From the NCBI GenBank assembly GCA_021713395.1, contig JAKJJT010000004.1, positions 1 through 64,000 on the forward strand: DNA of 64,000 nt, read 5' to 3'. Position 1 is the first letter of the stretch. Every line of letters begins with the position of its first letter. The notes under the pieces were generated by a model that worked only from the letters and a program-made list of their open reading frames with translations, had not been told where the DNA came from and searched no databases. Shown piece by piece: positions 46,641 through 54,357 of this stretch. Both the position numbers and the translations under genes were made by a program. The DNA comes from Thiotrichales bacterium 19S9-11 (GTDB taxonomy: Bacteria; Pseudomonadota; Gammaproteobacteria; Francisellales; Francisellaceae).

Positions 46641-48010
46641 TATACTTCCATATGTTGCTTAAGCTTTGCTACGAGCTTCTTAAAGTATTGCCCTCTTTTT
46701 AGGTAGTTGTCAAACTGATCAAAGCTAGCACAGGCAGGAGAAAATAATACAATATCATGTGGCTTTGCGATTTTTATAATGTTTGGCAGGAGTTTATCTA
46801 AATATTCTTCTGTATAAATATGCGGATGTGCGATTTGTTGTTTGATTTGCTTACGATCTCTACCAAATAGAAAAATAGCTTTGGCATGTTGATCAATTTG
46901 AGGTTGTAAAAGCGTAAAATCGCTATTTTTGCTATCACCACCTAAAATCAATAAACAGTTTTGATTTGTATTATTGTGACAAAGACCAGCAATTGCTGCT
47001 TGAGTTGCGCCTGGGTTGGTTCCTTTAGAGTCATCAATCCATATGATATCATTTATTGTTGTAACAATTTCACATCGACTAGGTAGTGGCTTAAAGTTTA
47101 TTAAGGATTTTGTAATAGAATTGATAATATATTGTTGTGTAATATGTTTTTTTGATTTTTCTGGATTAATAAATAAATTGACAGCCATTAATGATAAAAT
47201 AAGATTAAACCAGTTATGCTTACCCTTTAATGGTATTTCGTTCATTGAAATAATAGGTGTATTTTTATAAGTTAAATAACCATTAAAAATTGAAAAAGGT
47301 TTGCTTGTTTCTAACTGGTTAATTGATAGTGACTTAAGATTTTCATGTCTGATGAATGATGTAACTTCATCATTGCAAATAAAGCATTTTGAATGTGGAG
47401 CAAGTTGTAATTTAGTTTGTTGGTATGCCTTAAAGCTATCATAACGATCAAGATGATCTTCACTAATATTTGTTAAAATACCAATATCAGCTGAAAATTT
47501 CTCTAGAAGTTCTAACTGAAAGCTTGAAATTTCAATAACAAAAACATCAACATTTTCTTCAAAAATATCAAATACACCAATACCAATATTACCACCTTTA
47601 GCTGCTTTTACTTCTAAAGCATTTAAGAGATCAGTTACCAATGTGGTAACAGTGCTTTTACCATTTGATCCGGTAATTGCAATAATTGGCTTATCAGTTA
47701 AGCTAGAAAAAAGCTCAATATCACAAATAATAGGGCAGCTTAAGGCTTGTAGTGGTTGAAAACGAGGTGCTCGTAGGTCAAATCCAGGTGAAGCGATAAC
47801 AAGATCAAAGTGATTTGTGTCTATTATGTGTTTTAGTTGTTCTTTGTTAGGAGTTTTTCCTTTTGGTGAAGTGCTTTCATCATAGATGATTAATTGTAAC
47901 TGATAGTTTTTTTTAAGAAATTTGATAGTTGAGATGGCGCTAATACCTAAACCGAGTATTAAGATCTTTTTAATGTGTTTATTTTGATAATAGAGATTAC
48001 GTTTATTCAT
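46640..48010 (-). CDS. murD: UDP-N-acetylmuramoyl-L-alanine--D-glutamate ligase
   Basis: MurD adds D-glutamate to the peptidoglycan precursor. LGLGISAISTIKFL near the start binds UDP, ITGSNGKSTVTTLV is the ATP loop, and SEDHLDRY, IDDSKGTNPGATQAAI and LFSPACASFDQFDNYLKRG are conserved. It is 456 residues long and lies between mraY and ftsW, the standard dcw order. Confidence 0.96.
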   Translation of the reverse strand: MNKRNLYYQNKHIKKILILGLGISAISTIKFLKKNYQLQLIIYDESTSPKGKTPNKEQLKHIIDTNHFDLVIASPGFDLRAPRFQPLQALSCPIICDIELFSSLTDKPIIAITGSNGKSTVTTLVTDLLNALEVKAAKGGNIGIGVFDIFEENVDVFVIEISSFQLELLEKFSADIGILTNISEDHLDRYDSFKAYQQTKLQLAPHSKCFICNDEVTSFIRHENLKSLSINQLETSKPFSIFNGYLTYKNTPIISMNEIPLKGKHNWFNLILSLMAVNLFINPEKSKKHITQQYIINSITKSLINFKPLPSRCEIVTTINDIIWIDDSKGTNPGATQAAIAGLCHNNTNQNCLLILGGDSKNSDFTLLQPQIDQHAKAIFLFGRDRKQIKQQIAHPHIYTEEYLDKLLPNIIKIAKPHDIVLFSPACASFDQFDNYLKRGQYFKKLVAKLKQHMEV

Positions 48011-48029
48011 AAGATTTAATAATCGCTAA

Positions 48030-49112
48030 TTAAATTTTTAAAGATGCCAAGCCAATTAATACGCATAGTATAGTGACAATCCAAAAGCGAACAGTAACTT
48101 TTGTTTCACTTAATCCTAATTGTTCAAAGTGATGGTGGATTGGTGCCATTTTGAAAATTCTTTTTTTTCTAAGTTTATAAGAGCCAACTTGTAGGATAAC
48201 GGATACAGTCTCAACAACAAAAATAAAGCCCATAATAAATAGCACTAACTCTTGTCGGACAATAATAGCAGCCACACCAAGAGCAGCGCCTAATGCAAGT
48301 GCGCCAACATCCCCCATAAACACATCAGCAGGGTGGGTGTTAAACCATAAAAATCCTAAGCTTGCACCGAAAATAGCGCATAAGAAAATAGCAATCTCTT
48401 CTGTATGTGGAATGTATTCTAGATGAAGATAATAAGCAAATGTTGCGTTGCCCGTTGCATAGGCAAAAACAGCTAACCCTAGTGCAACTAAGCCAATTGG
48501 TACAATGGCAAGCCCATCTAGTCCATCAGTTAAATTAACGGCATTAGAGCTGCCAACAGTGACAAAGTAGCTTAAAATAATAAAACTAAAAGCGCCCAGA
48601 GGGATTACAAGAGACTGTGTATAAGGAATAGCAAGAGATAGATCCATATACTGATTAAAATGAAAGAAAAGCACAATGCCGACAAGAAGGCCAAGCAGTG
48701 ACTGTAATAAATATTTCCAGCGTGATTTAAGGCCTTTTGAGTGATTTAAAACAAGTTTAAGAAAGTCATCTAAAAAGCCAATCATACCAAAGAGAACTAG
48801 TGTAAATATTAAAACCCAAATATAAAAATTACTTAATTTTGCCCATAGAAGTGATGCAATGAGAATAGATGCAATAATTAACACACCACCCATTGTTGGT
48901 GTGCCTTGTTTTGTAAGATGTGTTTGTGGGCCTTCTTGGCGAATAACTTGACCAACTTGTAAGCGCTTTAACCAGCTAATCATCGGTTTGCCTAATACAA
49001 GTGAGATAATTAAAGCGGTTGCAGCTGCTAAAATGCAGCGTAAACTAACATTATTAAATATATAAAATGGATGATAAAAATTCGTTAAAAAATTAGTTAG
49101 CCATAAGAGCAT
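48030..49112 (-). CDS. mraY: Phospho-N-acetylmuramoyl-pentapeptide-transferase
   Basis: MraY makes lipid I on the inner membrane. Ten hydrophobic helices and the motifs QEGPQTHLTKQGTPTMGG, GFLDDFLKL, AVNLTDGLDGLAI, NTHPADVFMGDVGALALG and MAPIHHHFEQLGLSETKV are intact; 360 residues matches E. coli. It leads the mraY-murD-ftsW run, with a divergent DedA gene 81 bases upstream. Confidence 0.97.
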   Translation of the reverse strand: MLLWLTNFLTNFYHPFYIFNNVSLRCILAAATALIISLVLGKPMISWLKRLQVGQVIRQEGPQTHLTKQGTPTMGGVLIIASILIASLLWAKLSNFYIWVLIFTLVLFGMIGFLDDFLKLVLNHSKGLKSRWKYLLQSLLGLLVGIVLFFHFNQYMDLSLAIPYTQSLVIPLGAFSFIILSYFVTVGSSNAVNLTDGLDGLAIVPIGLVALGLAVFAYATGNATFAYYLHLEYIPHTEEIAIFLCAIFGASLGFLWFNTHPADVFMGDVGALALGAALGVAAIIVRQELVLFIMGFIFVVETVSVILQVGSYKLRKKRIFKMAPIHHHFEQLGLSETKVTVRFWIVTILCVLIGLASLKI

Positions 49113-49193
49113 CGACTCTTCCTTGCTATTTGGACTATTAGTTGTTTAAGATAGTCACATTGTAGCGAAAAATAAAACAAAGAGAAAGCAAGA

Positions 49194-49838
49194 GTGGAAT
49201 GGATTAGTACAGTTATTGATTTTGTTTTGCATTTAAATGTTCATTTAGTAGAAATGGTAGAGTATTTTGGTCTTTGGGTTTATGCGATTTTATTTACAGT
49301 TGTTTTTTTAGAAACAGGGATTGTATTAGCGCCGTTTTTACCAGGCGACTCCTTATTATTTGCAGCAGGCTCTATTTCTTCATTTACAGAGATTAATGTA
49401 CATTTACTAGTAATGCTATTAATTTCAGCTGCTTTTTTTGGTGATATGTGTAATTACTGGATAGGGCATTATTTTGGTGCGTTTTTAGTTCGTAAGAAAA
49501 TCGTTAAGCAAAAGTACATCGATAAAACGCATGAGTTTTTTGAGCGTCATGGTGGGAAGACAATTATTATTGCCCGATTTGTGCCTATTATACGCACGTT
49601 CGCACCTTTTGTTGCAGGGATGAGTGATATGTCTTATCGCCGCTTTATGAGCTTTAATATCGTAGGTGCTGTTTTATGGGTTGCATTGGTCACCTATGCT
49701 GGTTATTTCTTTGGCAATATGCCAATTATTAAAGATAATTTCACCATTGTGATTTTTGTAATTATCCTATTATCAATTTCACCTGCTATTTTTGAATTTA
49801 TTCGTCATCGGTATTTGGTTAAGGGTAAGAAATCTTAA
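49194..49838 (+). CDS. DedA-family (VTT domain) membrane protein
   Basis: The 214-residue inner-membrane protein has the DedA signature FLETGIVLAPFLPGDSLLFA, then GDMCNYWIGHYFG, the HGGKTIIIARFVPIIRTFAP motif and GAVLWVALVTYAGYFFGN. DedA proteins are linked to undecaprenyl-phosphate or lipid flipping and envelope stress, which suits its place next to mraY. The start is GTG with a weak ribosome-binding site. Confidence 0.92.
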   Translation: MEWISTVIDFVLHLNVHLVEMVEYFGLWVYAILFTVVFLETGIVLAPFLPGDSLLFAAGSISSFTEINVHLLVMLLISAAFFGDMCNYWIGHYFGAFLVRKKIVKQKYIDKTHEFFERHGGKTIIIARFVPIIRTFAPFVAGMSDMSYRRFMSFNIVGAVLWVALVTYAGYFFGNMPIIKDNFTIVIFVIILLSISPAIFEFIRHRYLVKGKKS

Positions 49839-50426
49839 TGCCTGTATTTAACTATTTATCATCATAATTGTGATTGATTTGAATATTCGTCATAACGATC
49901 AATGGTAGAGACGTCGATTTATCGCGTCTCGGTTTTAAGTCTATGGTTAATTAAAATTAATAGTTGTATGATTTTTTGATAAGTCGCTTATATTGATAAT
50001 TATTTTTTGATTTGTAATATTTTGTTTCTGTATAAGAATATGTTTTATTTGGTTATAAGTGAGATAGCTTGTTATTTCTATATTAGAATTTTGGTTTTTT
50101 TCTTAAAGGTGTAATTTTTGTTTAGATAGGTGATAGGTATTACTATAGGTATATGGTTAGGTATATCTTAGATGAAATAACTTATTGTTATTTGAATAGA
50201 AATGTATTTAAATTTTTATTTGAGACACTGTAAATCGATACTTCTTAATAAGGTATGCTTCAGCATATTATAATACCGAGGCCTAAGGCAATCTTTGCAA
50301 AGCTTATAATATCTTAAAATACCGAGACGCGATAAATCGACGTCTCTACCATGGAGTGGTTTTAGCTAAATTTTGAGTCGTAAGTATTTCATTAAAAATA
50401 AATAGATCTGAAAGTTTCTTAGTTGC
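49839..50426. other. 588-base non-coding region containing a MITE-like element
   Basis: Apart from the element at 49902-50352, the flanks show no frame, tRNA or strong promoter. A terminator for the DedA gene was sought immediately after its stop; no hairpin with a T-run was found. Confidence 0.5.
49902..50352. mobile_element. MITE-like element with 32-bp perfect terminal inverted repeats
   Basis: Bases 49902-49933 are the exact reverse complement of 50321-50352; each begins ATGGTAGAGACG at its outer edge. Each 32-base end is itself a hairpin (GAGACG/CGTCTC with inner CGA/TCG and loop TTTA). The 387 bases between encode nothing, are very AT-rich and contain a further dyad AAATAAC/GTTATTT (50175-50193). 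No target-site duplication is obvious beyond the flanks. The layout is that of a non-autonomous element mobilised by a transposase elsewhere. Confidence 0.75.
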
Positions 50427-51668
50427 TTATCCAAACCAGTGCCCGGTCATGCTTTTACCTGACATTTCAAAGCCAGCAAGTAAAGTTTCTTTTAAAAATG
50501 GATTTTCAGGTGTTTGTTCTTGTGGTAATGGAGCTATTTTAGATTCATTTTCCTGGCGTTTACTTAACTCAAAACCATAGATTGTAACAACAGCTTCAGT
50601 GCTAGTAGGGCGATGATCGCTGTTTCCTGCCTTAAGTACTTTTGGTTTTTCTCTTTTTATAGACATGGAAAGTTGATCATGGTTTTTAATAAAGGGGTTG
50701 ATAGAAAACGCACTTATATCAAATACGCCAATGCTTGGTTCTTTGTTCCTATTTGCCTTTCTTTTAATATTGCCATCTTTGTGCTCAAGATAAGTAAGCT
50801 CATCTGGAGCTAGGAGTTTAATACCATATTCTGCAAATGGAGATTTACCGTTGGATAAAGGGTCATTTTGTTTTATCCATCCTTGAACCTTTTGTTTAAT
50901 ATCATCTATTAATTTTTCATTATTATAAGAATTAATAGCATCGGCATCATCAAAACTATCAAAACTATCAAAACGATAATTACTATCACCGCCTATGACA
51001 AAAATATCAGTATCTAAAAGATGACTAAATAGTGCTTTAATCTCTTCTTCTCGAGTTTTAGAGTTATGTGAGTCTAAGTGAAAGCCAGCAATGCCAAAAG
51101 TAATGGTCTTTCCGTCTTTACCCGTTGCTTCTAATACAGCATAGCATCCACCTTTATTTGCAATACCATACGTATTTCTATGATTTTCAATACCAGACTC
51201 TTTTACTTTGAAGCAAGGTAAATATTTTCTCTTAACGGCAATACTCAAATTTGTATATGCTGGGTCTTTCCCTAATAAATAACCTGCAGCCTCTCTTATA
51301 TTCTTTTTAGTGAAAACAGGATAAGAAATAGTATCAAGGCATACATATTTTTCATTTTCATTTTTATTTTTTATGTCTTTATTTATCTTGTCAACAAGCG
51401 CTTCACCAAAAGGTTTTCCATCATTAGTATTTCTTATTTCTTGACCAGCTATACTAATGAATGTCGGTTGATCATCAAAGCTCTTGTCACTAATACTTTT
51501 TGCTATTGTTTCTAGTGTGTCTTGATCTGGTGCTTCATTTGCGTTGTTAAAAGTAATTGACTGAATGCGGATTTCTGCTTTAGACATGCTATCTTCGCTT
51601 ACTAGCTTTTTTTCTTCATAATCAGTTAAAGCCTCTTTTTTTGCTGGACTATTACTATCACCACTCAT
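50427..51668 (-). CDS. EEP-superfamily phosphatase/nuclease-like protein with 5-phosphatase motif (paralogue A)
   Basis: The 413-residue protein has no signal peptide; the first 35 residues are charged and probably disordered. Endonuclease/exonuclease/phosphatase-fold marks are in order: TFNNAN (41-42), GQE (Glu77), AGFHLDSHNSKTREEEI (His197), GGDSNYRF (Asp228, Asn230, Arg232), and NSDHRPT (Asp351, His352). GDxNxR is the motif of inositol polyphosphate 5-phosphatases, so a phosphoinositide-type substrate is plausible but a nuclease or sphingomyelinase-like activity is not excluded. It is a paralogue of the next upstream gene and could be a secreted effector. Confidence 0.6.
   Translation of the reverse strand: MSGDSNSPAKKEALTDYEEKKLVSEDSMSKAEIRIQSITFNNANEAPDQDTLETIAKSISDKSFDDQPTFISIAGQEIRNTNDGKPFGEALVDKINKDIKNKNENEKYVCLDTISYPVFTKKNIREAAGYLLGKDPAYTNLSIAVKRKYLPCFKVKESGIENHRNTYGIANKGGCYAVLEATGKDGKTITFGIAGFHLDSHNSKTREEEIKALFSHLLDTDIFVIGGDSNYRFDSFDSFDDADAINSYNNEKLIDDIKQKVQGWIKQNDPLSNGKSPFAEYGIKLLAPDELTYLEHKDGNIKRKANRNKEPSIGVFDISAFSINPFIKNHDQLSMSIKREKPKVLKAGNSDHRPTSTEAVVTIYGFELSKRQENESKIAPLPQEQTPENPFLKETLLAGFEMSGKSMTGHWFG
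50946..50974. repeat. Short 9-bp tandem repeat inside the EEP-like gene A
   Basis: On the plus strand ATCAAAACT is repeated three times in tandem, the last copy incomplete, encoding FDSFDSFDD directly after the GDSNYR motif. The paralogue lacks the insertion. Slipped-strand expansion is the likely origin, keeping the frame. Confidence 0.6.
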
Positions 51669-51886
51669 TTTGCAACCCCCATTACTTTAAGTAGAAATAA
51701 CTATAATTAATTATTACATAAAATGTGCTATAAAAGTTGAAAATATGATTACAAAAAAAACAAGAGAAATAATTTATAAAACAAAAGGATATAACTTATT
51801 TTTTGCTTTTATGTTTCAATAATAATTAAAATTTAAAATGATATTTATGATTTATTATGTTTTTTCGTTTACTTGCTGTTAACTTT

Positions 51887-52843
51887 TTAGTCTTTTGTAG
51901 GTGTTTTCATAAGCGAAGCAAAAGTATGAGAAGCACCATAAATGGGGGTAGGATTTGAGATTGGTTGTATTTTTGATTCTAAGTTTGTTTCTAGTTCTAA
52001 GCAGCAAATAACAGTTTTATGATCACTTACTTGTTCTCCCTTGTCATTTACTAATGCAACAGCACATGGTGGATTTGTTATTTTTAGTGTTGGAGTTTCA
52101 CTTTCTTCTTTATTTTTAATTCCAACATTATCTAAAGCACCGATATCAACTTGAAAGCCTCGACTTTCTTTTTGATTAACATGATTACCACTTTCAGTCA
52201 TTTTGGTGTAACTAAAGTCATTTAGTGGTTCAAAATGAAAGTTATACTTAGTGCTTGCATGAGTTGTACCTTGTGATAGAGGATCTTTTTTTAATAGCTC
52301 AGTAGATAGATCATTTTTATTTATTTTATCAGTAATAGGAAGGCGTTCATTTAAGTCGCCTGATAAAATGACGCCATCAAACGCATTTTCAGGAAAGTGA
52401 GTCATTATATCATCAAGTTTTTCTTGTCTTTTTGTTATATCATGGGAATCTAAGTGAGCACAAATAACGCCAATCTTTTTATTACCAATAGTTAGCCCCG
52501 CAAGCAGTCCTCCCTTATTAAGAGACGTCTCTTCTTCAGAAAACTCAATTTTTAGCTTATTCGCTAATTCATGTCTAATAGCAATGGTTAGTCGCATATA
52601 TGAAAATTCAAATGGTTTAGTCATGACAAGCTTTTCATTAGAATGAATATCTTGATAAGCATTATCAGATTCATTTAGTTGGCTAATAAGGCTAGTTGCC
52701 ATATTACTTGATGACTCTTGTTCTGTAATAACAATAATATCTGGTTTATTGTAGCCATCTGGAAACTCACCAATTAATTGATTAACTGCACATAATGGTT
52801 GTGATTTATTTCCATTGTTGGATGTAATTACTAGAATCTTCAC
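51887..52843 (-). CDS. EEP-superfamily phosphatase/nuclease-like protein with 5-phosphatase motif (paralogue B)
   Basis: A 318-residue relative of the preceding gene. Core EEP residues: ITSNNGN (9-10), TEQE (Glu41-43), GVICAHLDSHDITKRQEKL (His130), LSGDLNERL (Asp163, Asn165, Arg167) and VSDHKTV (Asp274, His275). Shared blocks with paralogue A include HLDSH, GDxNxR and DPLSxG. No signal peptide or transmembrane helix is seen. A phosphoinositide-like phosphatase acting on host membranes is a reasonable inference; no assay evidence exists in the sequence. The two genes lie head-to-tail, separated by 218 bases, and each may have its own promoter. Confidence 0.6.
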   Translation of the reverse strand: MKILVITSNNGNKSQPLCAVNQLIGEFPDGYNKPDIIVITEQESSSNMATSLISQLNESDNAYQDIHSNEKLVMTKPFEFSYMRLTIAIRHELANKLKIEFSEEETSLNKGGLLAGLTIGNKKIGVICAHLDSHDITKRQEKLDDIMTHFPENAFDGVILSGDLNERLPITDKINKNDLSTELLKKDPLSQGTTHASTKYNFHFEPLNDFSYTKMTESGNHVNQKESRGFQVDIGALDNVGIKNKEESETPTLKITNPPCAVALVNDKGEQVSDHKTVICCLELETNLESKIQPISNPTPIYGASHTFASLMKTPTKD

Positions 52844-53063
52844 TGTTATAGAAGTCCCTTTCTATTGTCACTAAAAGTAAAATGTTATTATTGATTATCA
52901 CATAAAAAAACTGAGAAAAAAGTGAAGTCATAAAGATAAAATATTTCTAATAAAAACATTATAAAACAAATGTTTGATTTTGAATTATTAGTTTTGTGTT
53001 TCAATCTCAAGCTAAAAGCACGTATAATCAGTTTGAATAAATGACATAAACGGACTTTAAAAC

Positions 53064-53579
53064 GTGAAACATGCTAAAAAATATAGCTTAATTATAATTA
53101 TAACTTTGTTAGTTATGATTGTAGTTGGTGTTTTTATTCAACTAAATCACCAAAAGACACAGTATGATATTAATCCAAATAAAGTAAGCATATTGAGCCA
53201 GGAAGCACAAGCTTTAGTTAATGAGAAAAAAATAAAAACCAACCTTACTCAAGAAGTACCTTTTAGTCAGGCTGAGTTCTATTTTAAATCATCAGATTTT
53301 GACTTGGCATACCAACAACTATTAACTCATGCAATGAGTGGTAACCCGGTTGCGCAATTAGAAGTTGGGTTTTTAACAGAATATGGCTTAGGCGTTAAGA
53401 AAAATGAAAAAGATGCAGCGCTTTGGTATTACTTAGCGATTAGAAACAACCAATATAATCAGCAGGCACGCTTTAGAGGAATGATTTATTACTTTGGCTT
53501 AGATAATCAAACAATCAATTATAAAAAAGCCTCTATTTGGTTTAGAATGGCAGCGGGGTTAAGTTATGATCAGTACTAA
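53064..53579 (+). CDS. Sel1-like repeat protein, membrane-anchored
   Basis: The 171-residue protein has an N-terminal transmembrane or uncleaved signal segment (about 8-27) and at least two Sel1-like repeats (about 85-160): [33 protein letters not shown] is split by ordinary repeat boundaries, followed by a weaker copy with [16 protein letters not shown] proteins serve as protein scaffolds in the periplasm, and in Legionella as host-interaction factors. The start is a GTG. It overlaps ung by 14 bases and shares its transcript. Confidence 0.7.
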   Translation: MKHAKKYSLIIIITLLVMIVVGVFIQLNHQKTQYDINPNKVSILSQEAQALVNEKKIKTNLTQEVPFSQAEFYFKSSDFDLAYQQLLTHAMSGNPVAQLEVGFLTEYGLGVKKNEKDAALWYYLAIRNNQYNQQARFRGMIYYFGLDNQTINYKKASIWFRMAAGLSYDQY

Positions 53580-54240
53580 TCTATCTTGGAAAGATGTTAT
53601 TGGTGAGGAAAAGCAGAAGGTCTACTTTAAAAAAGCCCTTAATCATAGTTTAAATGAGCGTAAAGAGGGTAAAGTTATTTATCCGAAGGTTGACGATGTA
53701 TTTAATGCATTTGAGTTGACAGAATTTGATAATCTAAAAGTCGTTATTTTAGGGCAAGACCCTTACCATGGTCCAAATCAAGCACATGGCTTAGCTTTTT
53801 CAGTCAATAAAGGTATACGAAAACCACCATCATTATTAAATATTTTTAAAGAACTTAATCAAGATATTGGCATGGAAATACCAGAAAATGGAGATTTGTC
53901 ATCTTGGGCAAAGCAAGGAGTTTTTCTTTTAAACACAGTATTAACCGTTGAGCATAAAAAAGCGCACTCACACGCAAATTATGGTTGGGAAACATTTACT
54001 GATCAAGTAATTAAAATGATTAGTGATCATCATGAGCGTATTGTTTTTATGCTATGGGGAGCGCCTGCGCAAAGAAAAAAGGAATTAATTAATCAATCTA
54101 AACATTGCATATTAACATCTCCTCATCCATCACCATTATCAGCTCATCGTGGTTTTTTAGGCTGTAAACATTTTTCACAATGTAATGACTATTTGAAGAA
54201 ACACCATATTGATCCGATTAATTGGCAACTTTCAATCTAG
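53566..54240 (+). CDS. ung: Uracil-DNA glycosylase
   Basis: Ung removes uracil from [23 protein letters not shown] has the catalytic Asp, LLNTVLTVE, the water loop, follows, and [17 protein letters not shown] is the leucine-loop motif. At 224 residues it is standard length. Its ATG lies within the last codons of the Sel1-repeat gene, implying coupling. Confidence 0.97.
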   Translation: MISTNLSWKDVIGEEKQKVYFKKALNHSLNERKEGKVIYPKVDDVFNAFELTEFDNLKVVILGQDPYHGPNQAHGLAFSVNKGIRKPPSLLNIFKELNQDIGMEIPENGDLSSWAKQGVFLLNTVLTVEHKKAHSHANYGWETFTDQVIKMISDHHERIVFMLWGAPAQRKKELINQSKHCILTSPHPSPLSAHRGFLGCKHFSQCNDYLKKHHIDPINWQLSI

Positions 54241-54357
54241 TGTTTTTAAAAGGTTATTGCTGTTACTTAGCTTGTATTTTTTAGTCTGATTGATTATAAG
54301 ACTTAATAGATTGAGTATACTTTTTATGCATAAAAAAATGATAAGGACTTTAAGCTT

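Noticed and set aside
52520-52533. 14-base palindrome AAGAGACGTCTCTT inside EEP-like gene B, resembling the MITE end
   Set aside because: It encodes ordinary residues within a conserved frame and lacks the flanking MITE bases; treated as chance.
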